Shown piece after piece: positions 1-13,543 of a stretch of 64,000 bases of DNA. The number at the start of each line of letters is the position of its first letter. Position 1 is the stretch's first letter. This DNA comes from Haemonchus contortus (lineage: Eukaryota > Nematoda > Chromadorea > Rhabditida > Trichostrongylidae), in contig LS997565.1 of NCBI GenBank assembly GCA_000469685.2, positions 5,110,005 to 5,174,004 of the forward strand, written 5' to 3'. The notes under the pieces are model-generated. The model saw only the letters and a list, made by a program, of their open reading frames with translations, was not told the origin of the DNA and did no database searches. The position numbers and the translations under genes were made by a program.

Positions 1-1990
1 AATTTAGTGCAGTCCAGTAGCTAAACTACGGTGAGCCAAAGCTCTTCCAATTAGAGAAAGGGCGACACTAGGAGAACGACCGGATATGCAGACACATCCC
101 AGGTATCCAATGATAAGCCATGCCACCGACTGAGTCACCCACGCTTCGGACTGACTACTTGAGTGCCGATTTTCACAGAAGAGTGGAACAGGCGATTTTT
201 CAAGAACTTGGTATTCATACTCCCCCTGATATTCGAGACCTTACTCTTATGAGGTAAACCCCCTCAAGTGACACATTCCCGGAAATAATTACAATACTTA
301 AATATTTCTATAACGATAAAGCTGTAAGGACAGAGTTGTAAGGGGTAAGTGTAGAAGTTCGGAATGCTCCGAATCAGCGAGAATCGAGTTATACCCATCT
401 TTTACGACCGGGAAAAAAGTTGTTTGCGTGTTTTTGTAAATAGAACGATGATCGACATCGATTCATTCAACTGTAAGGAAAGCTAACAGAACAAGCTGCA
501 CTTTTCCACACACCCACCCACATCCAGCCGTCTTCAGGGGTTTGACGTGAAGGGAACCATACGAAAGAGAAAAAGATGATCACGCGTAATATAGCAGTAA
601 CATCAGCAACATTGGTGGTAGCAGCCGGGTGGGCTCGGGTATGAAATCGCGTTGTCGCCATGATGGCGACGTCGACAAGAGACGGCGACGATAGAACAAA
701 ATGCTAGATGTTCCGCCTCCAAACGTTCGGAACTTTCGAAAAGCACGTGAAATGTCGGTATCAAACAGAAACGGCTTTTATGGATCACGAGACTCGTCCG
801 ACTTATGCCAAAGTGCTCGGTTTACAGAATCGGTTCTGATTTTATTATGTAAATCGGCTTTAATTTATTCACACTGTTTTCGATAGCGGATTAACAAACT
901 GTCACAAATGAATGCAAACCTACTGCCTGTCGTAGACTGATATTGGAGTGTTCACCTATTGTTTCACCAGTTTAGTTGGATTCTACTTGATTGGGTACCT
1001 TGTGTACTGAGGGGAGGAGAAGCAGTAGAAGGATCATGTACTGAGGGAAGGTGGGAGAACCAGAATGGTCGTGAGTGAAACGAAATAAGCTGAGTCAGGA
1101 GGCTTTCGAAAAAAAGAATGCGAAACAGTAGTCAATTTTTGGCTGGGATGAGCCATATATCCAATGTCCCCTAGGTTTGTAGAGGCATTTGAATGAGCGT
1201 TCAGTCTGAACAACCGCCCAATATGGGGAACTCAGGGCTCCTGCCCCAAGAGGAAGTTCTGAGGACATTTCAATTGAATAAATCATAATTAATTAATTGA
1301 CAATAAGTATTGATCGATATTTGGTTACATTATGAATAGTAACTTTTCTGAGGGACCTAAAAACTGATAGTACTCTTTTTTAGAGATACAGGAAGCGTGA
1401 AAGCTATGAGGAAAATTCAGCTTGAGATTCATCCTTGGACCGATTGCGAAAGGATAAGTGGCCTCCCATACCACCGAAAAACCGTCGGTTCCCCTTTCCT
1501 AAGGTGTTTTATTGGGAGGTACCTAATGTTGGAATCAAGGCCAAACAATTATTATCAATCAATTATTTCTTCAGATGGAATAGGGATTCTCATCGACCCA
1601 CTCTGACGTTTGTTCACTCTTCTTTAAATGTTTCTTTTCGTGACAAGCCCTTTCTCTAAATCCAAAAATGGGGGTCATTTGGGTGAATCGCGGCCGTTGA
1701 AGAAAGTAAATGCGAAACAGGAGGTTGGACAATTTACAAATAGCCTGCCCAGCAAATGATCGCCATTTAGACAGTTCCTACTCAAGTACACCACTATTAC
1801 CATCCTGTAAGTGACGATGGGGCCCTGTTCGCCGAAATGTAAGGAAGGAAACTAGTTACAGAAATTATCGAGAACATAATAATAACGATTGTTCTCAACG
1901 TTTACTGAACCATTCCAGTTTCCAAGAAGAAAGTGAAGAGGTACAAGTAGTAATTAATCATTGAGTTATTGATCCTCAAGATGAATTCTG
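1..1990. other. intergenic, no recognised gene; one decayed open segment
   Basis: I recognise no gene here. At 1392-1515 a pyrimidine-rich acceptor (tcttttttag) is followed by an open reading segment that ends at a possible donor (gggag|gtacct). One frame reads a Pro-rich peptide containing WPPIPPKNRRFPFPK but carries an in-frame TGA, so it may be a decayed exon or chance. Nothing else stands out. Confidence 0.3.
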
Positions 1991-2007
1991 ACGCATTCCC
2001 TTCCAGA

Positions 2008-2469
2008 TCACGAAGTCGGTAGTGCAGCTAGTGAGACCTTCCAAGAATACACTGTTCTTGAGAGAATAGGCTGGACCAGCAGACGACTGGTTCAACGATT
2101 TCTTCGGATGAGCCTTCTGTACAGTATCTTCCCTTCCACAGCAGTAACTTCTACAGCTAACAACTCGTTCCCATCTACCTACTCTTACCCTGAGCACGTA
2201 GCGTCTGATTTGAGATATCTTCGAAGTATAGACACTATGCGATTGAGCAAAAAACTGAAGGCCAAAAACGAATACGAAACATCGACGGAGGGCGTTCGTT
2301 CGCTCTTTATTTGGTAAAGGTACGGGTAAGAACCTAGGAACAGGAATTCCTGTTCTAGTAAGATTCCATCAAAGCTGTACTCTTTCCCAGACATTCTTCT
2401 GGTGAGTAATCGCGTGGAAAAATTATTACGTTACGGGTGTTTGATGTATTGCAGGGCAAATGATGCGTA
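2008..2469 (+). CDS. possible two-exon gene fragment, unassigned
   Basis: I do not recognise this. An acceptor (cattcccttccag) at 2007 opens a 102-codon frame that stays open to a donor (ttatttg|gtaaag) at 2314. If it is joined to the next acceptor (gtattgcag, 2454) the frame continues for four codons to a TAG at 2467-2469. The inferred peptide is Ser/Thr-rich in the middle and basic near the end (RLSKKLKAKNEYE). No upstream exon with a start codon was found, so the 5' part is missing or the segment is not a gene. Base composition is slightly richer in GC than the surroundings. It could equally be a fragment of an old gene or transposon. Transcript data would decide. Confidence 0.22.
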
Positions 2470-5400
2470 GATGTTCTTCTTCGTTCTCCTTCAGCAACTT
2501 GTCGCGGAAAACGTCGCATGGCTGAGAGAAAGACATCGGTCGGTGCACTTTCCGCTCTGTACTCCCATTCTTATCCGAATACAATAAATCAGACAATTTT
2601 AGTGCCTTCAAGTAATGGAAGCAGAGGTATCGGCCACTGAGTAATGGAGACTTTCAAAACCTCACTAGAAGTCCACATTCAGTGCGCATGCTGATTTGAT
2701 TCACTAGTTCACTGTACATGGCAGTACAGTACGCTGTTTGGATCCACTATTCAAGTAGCAGGGCTCCTGATCGAACATTGTCCATACCGTAATCACTCGA
2801 CAGTTAGTCTATTTGCATAGTACTGTACGTCATATAGCATGAATCGAAGGCCAGGTAGGCAGATCACGTCATGCGATGTTGCCATAACCGACGAGCCGGA
2901 CCTGATCTTTCGGATGTCAAGCGCGTACCAAGACGGTCACCTTTCCGATGGTCAGACCTCTATGCGGACGCTTTAAACGGAAGAAATGCTCTGTTCAGGT
3001 CCCTCCAGCCTCTTCATGTCTCTCTGGGAGGCCCACTGGATTACATTGGTTCATGATAGGAGCGAATGAGGACCGAACTGCTCGAGCAAATTGGTAAATA
3101 CCGGGAAGACAGACGTACAGGAAGACAGATGTGGCCCACTTTGTTAACTCCTACTTCCATTCCATCCCAGAGAAAATGGGTAAGCTGGGCAGGTCAGTTT
3201 TCTACACATAGGCGTAGTTCTCAGATCATTTATCACTAGAGCCCAGCAAATCATTTTTCAAGAAAATAAAGGTAATTTATCTTTTCCCTGACCCCTCTGG
3301 ATCATGTGTGCTGATAAATCGGTAGCAACTAGTTTGGGCACGACTTCTAGACGGTTTTATACACATATCAGAACCACTAGGCCAAGGAAGAATAAAAAGC
3401 AACAAGGTAGCTGAACGCAAATCAATGTGGAACCATTATAAATCAAGGAATATTAGCAGTAAAGTAAAAAGTAAAGATAATGCCCCAACGAACAATGAAC
3501 GGTGAAGGAAAAAATCCGCTTCTGAATGGAGTTGGCCGAATTCGGACATATTCATTGACGAGAGCGAACCGGAATGATTTTACGAATACTCAGGCTCTAC
3601 TGGGGTAACAGCGAAATAATACCGTCATCATTCTCGCATAACAAACATACTATGAGATTGATGATGCCATATTTTTGTGGTTGTGTAGTACTCGATCAAC
3701 GAAGAACCAGCAAAGTCTATTCTATTTTTGACATAAAATTTCGGGTAAAAATAACCGCCATATGAGGAGGAATTGGTTCCATCGTAGGTTTTCATTCATA
3801 ACAGTCGTCACAAGAAGAGTTACATGTGAATCAGCTGTGTTACTTTTCTACTACAATAACTTACGAAAAGCAGCACCGCCTCAAAATTATCCAATGAACA
3901 ACGATTTTTGTAGTTTGTCGACATATGAGAGGTAGATAGGAAAATATGAAGTGAAGAGCATCATTCCATTGTGAAAAAGCTCAAACTGTCCTTCCAAATA
4001 ATTCCCTATTCAATAGGGTGAAGTCACTCATTTCAATGTTGGATCACCGTTACTGAGAGCCACCGTATAGATGATGAAAGTACTTCTATAAACCCGAACG
4101 GAACTTATATTCGTGGCGGAAACCGGAGGGATTGCTGCTCACAACTCTACCACCATTCAAATCTATCACAAATCAGCCGTGAGGGATCAAAAGCTCGGAA
4201 GAAGTAAAGAAACGTGTACAGCTCGAAAGGTAATTGATTCCAGAAAAAAAACATTCTTCCATTTCTAACCCCTGTGTCGTGACGACAAGTAAACAGTAGT
4301 AGTAGTTGGGCAGTCCCAAAAATAAGCTCCACTAATTTGCCGGATAAATGTAGAAGCGAAGAAAGCAAAAATCATCTTTTAAGACCTCATATCAATCTGA
4401 TGTTTGATACAACCTAATTTTTGCACGTGATCACCATTCCAATTTTTTTGTTTTGCTAATTCTGTGACAGTTTTACAATGTCTAATCATACCATTTAGTC
4501 AATATGGATTTCAGGGGTAATTGTTCAGCTTACGTGAATATTATTGAGAAAACCTTGAGCAAAAAGAAGGAAAGTGGTCTCGAGTAAAGAAATGTGAAAA
4601 GTGTCTTCACCCCTATGCCTCCGTTTGTTCACAGAGAAGAGAAAAGATGGAAAACCAAGCGAAAGGATATAGGGGATAGTCAGATGTCAAAGTGTGAGGT
4701 GGGAAGGAAGGTCTGGTTGTGCTGGGACCCTTTATCAATAAAAGGAAGACCCTAGTGAGACCCATTCTGGAATGAAAGATCACAAGGCAATTTTTCTTGA
4801 CACCAATCGTGATCCTGATGCTTAGCTCTCGCTCCGCAATCCTCTTTCGAGTTTCTTTACGGTTTTTTTTGACTTCTTCAGCGGCTTACTGGACCTGTTG
4901 GTCTTTTCTGCGATTCCAACCCGGTAAAAGTCGAGCAACAGCATCCCTCACGAACCAAAATGCAGTTGCTACCCTTTTCTTTCGCATGTTCTTCTAGTGT
5001 TTGTGCGATTCTTTCCCACTTGTTTCTCGGGTTGAAGGAACATCCATCTGACGGCTGTTCCATTCCGGCTACGACTTAAAAGATTAGGTTCAACACTTTT
5101 TAAAGTCATGGTGGCAAGAGGCGATATGACGTGGGCATCGTAAAACTGTCACAGCGTCTTCAAAGATGTATTGAATGAATTGGCGAATATATAAAAAGGA
5201 AGGAACTCAGCATCTGAATGCGTGGAAGTATTATTAAAATTAGACAATTTATAATAATAAATATATGGTAAACCTGATTTGGACCTTCTAGTAGAAGTAA
5301 TTTTCTAATGATCTAGATGGAACGGAAGTAGAAAGAAAATTGACCGAGCGATTTTTTTCTTATCACGATATCTTTTTTTGAAAGAAAGTGAGCATATGCA

Positions 5401-5500
5401 TAGAACCGAAAAAATGAATATATAAACTTGTTTACGTCATTTTTCTTCCATTATTCATCTAATCTCTTTATATGATCTAGTCGACTTTTTTTGTACAGAC
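2470..5500. other. intergenic, no gene seen
   Basis: Only short unsupported open frames occur here on either strand. I see no repeat that matches elsewhere in the window and no splice-bounded open segment worth calling. Confidence 0.4.
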
Positions 5501-6009
5501 GGAAAGTATTTACTGAACGGAACCGGTTGGGGTCCCGATCAGAATTTAGATGTTCCCAGTTCAATGACTAACGTTCCTTCGCAATGAACACATGACAATA
5601 GGGAATGAAGAATCCTTTGCCCTGCTCTCCTCTGTAAGGGAATGAATTGGAGTAATCGGAAATCTATGCGTCGTTCACTCGGCGCGCGAACTTTCCGCGC
5701 GGCAACTGGCGGCGATTAAGCACCGTACCCGAACGACGCCTTTCCTAGAATTTTTAAATACATTCCTAATATGTTGACCAACGACAGTTAGGCTTGATAC
5801 TGAACAAACTACAAACAAAAGAACGAACTGCTTTATGTTGGTTTCAGCAGTCTCAAGAAAGAACTGTTGCTCTACTTGTCATTGCCCTACCTTGGAAGAT
5901 AGTAAAGGCAAGTATTCCAAATTGCCTTGGACTTGTTTCATTTCAGAAGTATGACATAACAGACGAAGGGATTGTCTTTGACATCGTGACAGTCAGAAAT
6001 TATATGTAG
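5501..6009 (+). CDS. possible exons, unassigned
   Basis: I do not recognise this. Three spliceable open segments lie in a row. After the acceptor ttttttgtacag (about 5500) a frame reads GKYLLNGTGWGPDQNLDV and stops at about 5587. After ggtttcag (5847) 18 codons run to a possible donor at 5901 (gaagata|gtaaag). After tttcatttcag (5946) 20 codons run to TAG at 6007-6009. The 45-nt gap between the last two is itself open and a multiple of three, so it may be exon rather than intron. No start codon or upstream exon is evident. The segments may belong to one decayed gene, to separate remnants, or be chance. Confidence 0.17.
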
Positions 6010-6955
6010 ATATGGGAAGGAATAATTCACTCGGACTTGGGACACGCAGCTATCTTCGCCAAACAAAATTACGTTAAAAAAATCAAATATTGCCTGAACA
6101 AAGGTCTGAGAGGCAGTGAATTAAATGCACATTCAAAATTTAAGGTGCAAAAGAAAAGAACGAACGTCAGTTGTTCAACAGCACTATGACCTGATGCCTA
6201 TCTAGGATGAACTGAGAGAGAACCTGTTGCAAAAGTGCAGAAGTCGTGTCGGTCGCAAAACACCGAACGGATGTGGAATCATTGAAGGCGTCATCCTAAT
6301 TCGCCCATTAAGAACAGAAATAAGCTTTGGAATGCGACATTGGATAGACGTTCTCCTACTGTAGTCTGAGAAAAATCTTTTCGACTTTGATGACTTCTGA
6401 GCACCTGTGAATAGGACGAGTTTATTGGACGGACGGTCAGTGGACGAGTTTTCGCTTATGATACTCGAGTTTACAAATTAAGCAATCACCAAAACCATCG
6501 TCCGATGGACTTATCCAGCATGACAAAGGAGAACTAAACATGGAGACAGAACTTATAGACTCCCTCTGTAGTAGACCTTTTGGTCGCGAACCCCATTCCT
6601 CCAAGACTGAGACTGTTCTTCGGTTGAAGAGGAAATGATGAAAAGTTGATCTGCGGGAGTTAATCACCGAGACGCCATTTATAAACAACAGCTAGAAATC
6701 CACCACTTCACTGAAAAGGACCTTTAGTCTTTGATGGTAATTGTAAACACTCCACCCAAGACATGGGGCCACGCAGTCAGGCTTGCGGGAGACTGACTGC
6801 CTGTAGTCCACCTCGGGATGCCCCATCCAATTTTGAAGCGACCCGCTGTTCAGTAGCAGGGAAGCCTCTTGAATTCGGTTTGAACCCCTCTTTCTAAGAA
6901 ACGGGCACATATAATATGGGAGACTCCTATAAAAAGCGAGGAGAGTGATGAAAAA

Positions 6956-7342
6956 ATGTTACAAAAGATAATAAAATGTAATTATAGGAAAGAAGAATAT
7001 TCCTTTACGTCTCACTACAAGATATATAAATATACAGCAAGGAATACTACTAAACAAAGTAAAAGTAAAACGGCAGCTCACGGCTCGACGACGAGAGAAA
7101 CAGTAGCGAAATGGGTCGATGTATGGCATTCCTACTTGAACGTTCCCAAAAAAGATTCGGGCGAAGTGATAGATAGTAAGGGAAAAGTAACAGAAATTCT
7201 TAATCCGGAGCTTATCCTAGACGAATCAACCACACCTGGGCCTCTCCTACTATGCGTAGCCCCACATCGGTCCCTCCCAACTACGCTATCACATATCAAA
7301 TGCACTCGGGGTTTTCGATTGCACTCGGGGTTCCTTCCCTGA
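6956..7342 (+). CDS. 128-codon open frame, unassigned
   Basis: This is the longest ATG-initiated open frame on the + strand of the first third of the window. Residues 1-45 are Lys/Tyr/Thr-rich and look like AT-rich noise. Residues about 48-105 read more like protein (for example VAKWVDVWHSYLNVPKKDSG), with a mix of charged and hydrophobic residues and balanced codons. I recognise no domain, signal peptide or membrane segment. The peptide ends with a short tandem repeat in the DNA (tgcactcgggttt twice at 7300-7330). It could be a hypothetical gene, a terminal exon or chance. Confidence 0.2.
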   Translation: MLQKIIKCNYRKEEYSFTSHYKIYKYTARNTTKQSKSKTAAHGSTTRETVAKWVDVWHSYLNVPKKDSGEVIDSKGKVTEILNPELILDESTTPGPLLLCVAPHRSLPTTLSHIKCTRGFRLHSGFLP

Positions 7343-7639
7343 GCGTGACATGTCATTCAGACATGTCGATATTGCTTCCGTAAGAACTAATGACTGACTT
7401 CAATGACATTGCCACTGAACAGTCGATGAGCGGTCAAGTAGAAGAACGTTCGACTACCCTGAGAAATTCGATCAAATGAACTAATCCGATTAGGGCCGAG
7501 CATTCGATACTTTTCGTCTTGTCTCTGTAATAATCACATAATTGGCATACATCTAATGATAACAACTGTGAAATATAAGGGGAATCCCCAGGAATTCAGT
7601 CCATTACTCAAATAGGTCCCGAGGTGTATGGTGCTCCAG

Positions 7640-8726
7640 GAAAGACCTCTTGGTGGGACTACATCATTGTCAGAGAGCCTCCCTGTCCAAAGCGCAGATT
7701 GTCCAATCAGAGTACAGCTCGAGCCCAAGGTATGCTTCCATTCTAACAGTATGGGAGCTCACAGCGGTTCTTCTTGATGCAGTCCTATTGCCAGAATGGG
7801 AGATGAAGCCTTCTCTGACCTGTCATAGGGCAGAAGAGTTACTCAGCCGACCTTCTGGCAAAGGTGGTGCAGAGAAAAGTAGCTTCGCATGCCAAGGAGA
7901 ATAAATCTCAGATCAGATTCCGCTATGACGTACCAGGTAAGCTCTCGCTCCCTCCTAGAAGGCCATTATCTGAATCGTTTATGAATAGCAGGGCCAAGTG
8001 TGCGATAAGGAATTTCCTGTGGGCGGGGTCATGTTAGGTGGTTTCGGGAGAAGAGAGATTAATTAATTGACAGGTGTCATATTGAAATTGCATTAGAATA
8101 AACTCCTTTCTTCCCGATCGAGGCTACCTGCAGAGCAGAATAAGGAACTGTTCTGCGGTTGAAGTTCGAGGAATCAAGGAGGTATTGGGTCCTGAAAATT
8201 CCCAGACGAAAATAGATCCTCGAGGGGCGAAGGCAATGGCCGAAACGAGAAAAGCTGGGCGAATGAAAGGCAACTGAGAAGGCCAACATTTAAACTGCAC
8301 GACCCAAAAATTATTGTCTTTGTCAACGGATTCGACCTGTTCCTGTGTCATCGTTCCTCGAATTTGTTCCCAGGTACTAGTGGTCCACTGCTATCAGCCA
8401 AACTCTCTACACTGGTCTGTGTACTTTCTTTGCCTTCTGAAGGTACGGTAGACTGACTGAACTGGAACATTACAATGTTGCAAGATTAGATGGCAATTTT
8501 CAGACTGCCCTTTCACTTCTTCGCAACACAGTGACTAATTAGAGGATTGACGCCTAAACACCCACTTTTTCCTTTCCCAAAGAACATTCTGTCATTTTCG
8601 GCGAACGATTTCGTCCAAGACGTCAAACGTCCGAATTTCACGAGAATTTCACCGACACGAACTTGTACTGTTCCAGATGAGGGAGAGAAGGCGGTTCTGA
8701 GCAGCTTCAAGATGTTAAGGGCCTGA
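7640..8726 (+). CDS. possible exon cluster, unassigned, strand uncertain
   Basis: Three splice-bounded open segments lie on the + strand. The first is 7640-7729, acceptor gtgctccag, 30 codons, donor gagcccaag|gtatgc. The second is 8134-8277, acceptor ctacctgcag, 48 codons, ending TGA, or ending earlier at a donor aaggag|gtattg. The third is 8583-8726, acceptor tttcctttcccaaag, 48 codons, ending TGA. The predicted peptides are rich in charged residues and have nematode-like codon choice (GTC, GAC, TTC, GCG). The reverse strand is also open across 8124-8351 and 8513-8710 and contains protein-like text such as VESVDKDNNFWVVQ. I therefore cannot choose the strand. No domain is recognised. Confidence 0.22.
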
Positions 8727-8894
8727 TGGAAGATTCATTGACTCAGATATCACGGATAATTATAAAAGTGGTAATAATAATGACGTTTCAATAAAATTAG
8801 CGGAGTTATAGCGATCAATAATAATGAGGGCGATCACGAATACGAGTCCCCTATAAGAATAGGAGCTTTGCCCTAACTCGCCACCCCTGTGAGA

Positions 8895-8992
8895 CTAATA
8901 ATAATAATATTTACAGTGATAATAATAACAATAATAATTATATAGACAGCATTAATAATAACAATAATAATAATATTAATATTAATCCTCCG
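8895..8992. repeat. imperfect (AAT)n microsatellite
   Basis: The sequence is a run of taa/aat triplets interrupted by single changes (for example ataataataatattt, ataataacaataataa). A second AT-triplet run in the opposite sense lies at about 9763-9792 (attattattatt). Confidence 0.85.
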
Positions 8993-9247
8993 GATGTTCT
9001 CGGCCTAGCTTTCAACTCTCTTGCCCTCTGAAGACTAGAGAGGGTAATTACGACAGGATATCTAATTCACCAAAGGTATCAACCGTTGCTTTTATGGTTA
9101 CCATTTATGTAGGTGAATATTTGAGGAACAGCGAAACGAAGGAAATTCAATAGGGAAGGCAGCAGTTACAGTGATTGCAGTAATATCAGCAATAACAGTC
9201 ATAGGAATATTCTCACACACGTCACTTGCCACCACATTCTTACATAA

Positions 9248-9545
9248 AGATGGAGGTAGTAGGTGGTATACTATCACACATGGTACCGGATTGATACCAG
9301 CCCCACCCAGCAAGCTTTCCACTCCTCTCACCCCCCCCCCCCCCCCTCCTTCCGGTGGCGGGTCATTGTCATTTGGTATTGAATTTGTCTAGGAGGATAA
9401 CAGCACGAATTTTTACATCGGCTGGCCCAGCAAGTCATTATGTAAGCCACATACGCGTTTCAATACGCCTCAACGGTCTTGAATAAAAGTCGAATGCACG
9501 GCGCATACTGACAAGGGGTTGATCGACGCCAAAGAGACCATCTCT
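9248..9545 (+). mobile_element. SINE copy 1 (diverged, contains C16 tract)
   Basis: The region follows the SINE consensus from its tRNA-like head (ggaggtagtaggtggta) through the body (aggaggataacagcac, acatcggctggcc) to the 3' end (gatcgacgcc). The B box is lost. A run of 16 C at 9331-9346 replaces the usual ccctccgggg segment. It is an old copy in intergenic DNA. Confidence 0.7.
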
Positions 9546-10631
9546 TCACAACAACATGATCAACAACAACATTAAACATCAACTGTGCTCACAGAAACTG
9601 GTGACTGAATTGGTCAACGTTTTAAAAATATTTTCAGAGAAGCTGTCGGATTATTGAGGAGTATGAAGGCAGTATCAGTTGCACGATGAATTTTGTAAAT
9701 GAATAATAAAGAAAATTATAATGATAAGGTCTATACTTTAATTTCCACTGTATTAGCTGATCATTATTATTATTAATGGCATTATTATTATTATACTTCT
9801 ACTAGTATCACTACTACAATTATCGCTATCACTATTATCCTTCCACTTCGGTGCACCAACTAGATAGCTGCGGGGTTTGATGATGTTATTTATTGATGCA
9901 TTTAGTAGTAAATAAACAAAAACGTGACTCCCACATTCGCAGACCTTGCATGGTACGGGATAAACCAAATATCTGCGGTACCGATGCAGCCAATTCCAAC
10001 GGAAACCGACTGCATGGCGCAAATCAATAGAAGAACAATAATAAATGAAAGTAAACATTACTAGCTGCTTAGGAAATAGATGATAGGGCAGATTAACAAA
10101 ACGAGATACTGTAGCGGTTGTTTACGTTGGTGTCTTGATAGTCTGCTGCAATGACTATGACGATGATGGCTAGGGCGAGTGAGTGCAGATGAGTGCGGAT
10201 CGTGTGGTGGTTTCATATCGCCGTCTGCGGTGCCAGCTGAGATGATTAATCTGCGGTAGAATCCGTGGCGACATCGTCGACGATCTGGTTTCGACGGCTG
10301 TAGTTGTTTGATCTGTATCCACTCTACCGTAGTCATCATCCGATAGAACACTTTTCGCTAACGTCGAGAGATTTCTGAACGATTCTCAGAAATCCCCACG
10401 ATTGGGACGAAATTGCTCAATCCAAAAAGGAGACTACTCTACCCAGAAACGAATACGTCACATGAACATAAAGCACAAAAGCGGGGAGAACTTGGGAGTT
10501 CTTACAACCTAGATAGGAGCTCATCCCAATGACGAATTATTGTTGACAGCTGATATCGAGTGATTCCAGGGTTTTGCATGAAACGTGGTGAGTCCAGAAA
10601 GGTCAAGCCGAGCAAGACATTTTTTGAAGAC

Positions 10632-10633
10632 AT

Positions 10634-10664
<31 letters not shown>

Positions 10665-10665
10665 T
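10632..10665. repeat. (ATTT)n microsatellite
   Basis: About eight uninterrupted ATTT units are visible. Confidence 0.95.
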
Positions 10666-12024
10666 TCTTATAACCGTTCAAAACGTAAACAAAGGAATCA
10701 GAAAAATATAAAAATTGGAATCGTAAAAGCTTGTTGACTTTGCTGATGCTGATGCTGAATAATGAATTTAAAACTTCTATGATCATGAATAAAAATGGAT
10801 CGATAGTTTGGAAGACTCCCCTTTTAAATCATTCAGCCAAAGCAAGCCTATTTATAGGTTTTCATTATAGTTATTATATTTCTATTAAAGTTTGAAAACC
10901 AACAAAAAATGTTTTAAGCATTTTTTTGTTCATTGAACCCCTCTGATTTAATGTATGGCCGAACACCGAGAATAAGTGTTGACAGTGTTTTTGTACATAT
11001 TCGAAATCTGGTAAAAAACAAAATCCCTACAGTTGTTTTTATACGCAATCTGGGCGGGACCCATGCAGTCCTGTGATTCACCCGAGTTTGAAGACCAATA
11101 CGTATAGCGAAGCGATTGGGGAAGCAGCTCAGGGTTTCTTTTCAGCAAACTGGAGTAAAGAACTGGCCATGCAATTGGAACCCTTGCGTAAAAGCTCTTA
11201 GGAGGCTTAAAAGTCATTGATAGACCACAACTGAATGGAACGAGCAAACTTCTAAGGCACGATCTCACAGGAGAATAACTATTCAACCAAATTTTGATGT
11301 AATAATCTCTGTTTGCCAATAGAACGGGTAGAGTGCGCTTGGAACAAAAAATGAGGCAGAATGGTTTTCATCTGTGACTAAAGCATTGGCGTACACAGTA
11401 GAGATGTATGCCTTCCTTTTTCCTAACGAAGCAACATGAATCAACTAGTTTCCACTTTAAACACCATTGTTAAAAACTATTGGCTTAGCCAACAAGTATT
11501 CTGATATTGTATAGACAGTGAAGTACCCACTCATCACTTAGGTGGGATCGGTGTATCAACTCGCTACGAAGGGACAAAGGAAAAGCTCGGGAACTTAGTC
11601 ACAGCTCTTATGCATCCCAATGCTCATACTCTCAGCTAGTCGGACTGTTAGGGATCGAAAACCACGGCGCTGTTGTCCCTCGGATTCAGATCAATCAGGG
11701 ATAGGGTGTAGGGTGAGAGCAGGGGTCCCTTGAAAGGGTCTAAACCCTGGTCAAAAGAATAAAAAAGCCTGTATTTTCTCCTGAGAAAGTGAGTACCTCA
11801 AAAATGTAAGTTCTTAGTGGAATTCAGCCTAGTAAAATTCAAACATGCATAAAAATATGGCGAAAACGGACAGGTAATCAATCAAAAACAATTCCAAACA
11901 TATGGGAATCGCATTGTTGTGAATGTGGCTATTCACGTGTATGTTGCGTAGTCATGATCACCATCCTCGCCGAATTGGGATAATCGACGTCTCTACTACA
12001 TTATAATATTTTTGTTTATTAGTT

Positions 12025-12545
12025 TACTTGAAGGCACAGTCCACATTAAAAAAAGGTTTCTGAGACTTCCCTATAGTATGAATCGGCTCAACCTTATAGG
12101 CTCAACCTTATAGGTACCATATCTGCCGCTATAAGGTCGAGAAACATCATGGATCAGGCACAATAAGGGGCCAGAGAATGTATTGTGTGAATGCCACACC
12201 CATAGTGGACGAGTTTCAACGGTTTTGTGCAGGCTGCACTTTCTCGAGAGATTCCCATGTAGGAAGTTCAAATAACTATGAAAGATAGTTTCGGACAATG
12301 TCTGCTTTATTTATTCACCTCTTTGAGCAATGGGAGCAAATTAAATACCGTCCAAACACCCCTTACATGCCATTCCCGTCACGGTGATCTCGTACAACCT
12401 CCAGTTCCACTACTTTCAAGAAGCCCTGGAGTAGGCGGGTTCTCGCTTCCTTCGCCACCGATGTACTCCTCTATATCAACACTTCTACTTTTCTACCTGA
12501 AAAGGGTACCTCAAATTATCGTGAACCGTGTCTTCGAAAGATTTT
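12025..12545. mobile_element. MITE, AAGGCACAG-ended family, copy 1
   Basis: The left end reads cttgaaggcacagtccac and the right end, reverse-complemented, reads tcgaagacacggttcacg followed by ataatttgagg. The same ends occur in opposite orientation at about 33345-33845 and 55612-56105, and a lone left end lies at 16255. There is no coding capacity. The superfamily is undetermined because the target-site duplications are not clear. Confidence 0.5.
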
Positions 12546-13543
12546 CGTTTCTGCTTTCGTGAGGGACATCTAACACAACTTCCTATGTTGCCATTGGTAT
12601 TTCATTCGTGCAGTTAAATATGAATGATATGGTTTTTTTCGGAGTCGACCCATGCCAAAATGGGATAAGATAGACCATGCACCCAACTACCACTCGGAAT
12701 TGCAATGACGTTTAAATGCGCATGTGGACTACACAATAACTTGCGGGTGCCAGCCAAAATACAAGCCTGATTTTTGTTTTTCCAGGCAGATGCGAGACCA
12801 ATTAACCGGCGTCAAAATGATGGAGAGCTTGGTTGGTCTCGGCTATTAGTCCCCATGCGGTCCGCAGGCCCAGAGAAGACCCTCACACGACGGCGCTAAA
12901 CTCTCAACATCATTATAAATGGAAAAAATAAGTAAACAAATCGTCGATTGAGAAGGATTACCGCTAGGGAGAAGGAGAAGTGAATAAATAAACCAACGAT
13001 TGCAAAGTTTCGTAAAATGAGAAGACTGCATTCGTGTAATGAGTGGTGAAGGAGAGACGAAGAATCGAAGGGAGGGGACAAAGAATCGAAGTGCACGGGG
13101 AAAGGAATTTGATAAATGATCATATAATCCTGAAGCGGAAAAAGAAACTCTTCTCCCTGAGAAAAGTAGTATATCAAACCAGTTATCGTTCTACATTTGT
13201 AAAAACTTCAATTGATCAATATAGATAACAATGAACAAGGAATAGAAAGCTACCAGTGTAAAGATTGGGCCTTTTGCGAGGTTTCCATTCCGACAGTTAC
13301 TAAGAGTTTAGAATTCGAGAACATAAGAAATCGGCCGTATTTTTGGAATACAAAGAGTGTAATTCTAGAGAGAAAAAAAAGTAAAAAAAACTGTCTGAGA
13401 ACTGATCTTGATTACAATTGAATGAAGTACAGGATTCACCATTTCTGAGATCATCCAGATCAGCTTTTCTCTATGGACATCCTTTTATCCTCGGTATATG
13501 AATAAATAAAATAATGAATTGTGATAAAATAAATACATGAGGA

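Larger units (their letters stand above)
9546..13540. other. repeat-rich intergenic DNA, no recognised gene
   Basis: Contents are an (ATTT)n microsatellite at 10632-10665, a MITE at about 12025-12545 and a 16-bp tandem duplication (ggctcaaccttatag twice) at about 12096-12127. A 123-codon reverse-strand open frame at 10948-11319 has no recognised domain, signal peptide or helix pattern; I regard it as unassigned. Nothing else was supported. Confidence 0.4.

Noticed and set aside
10948..11319. 123-codon reverse-strand frame as a gene
   Set aside because: No domain, splice partner or conserved motif could be seen; kept only as a remark in the surrounding region.
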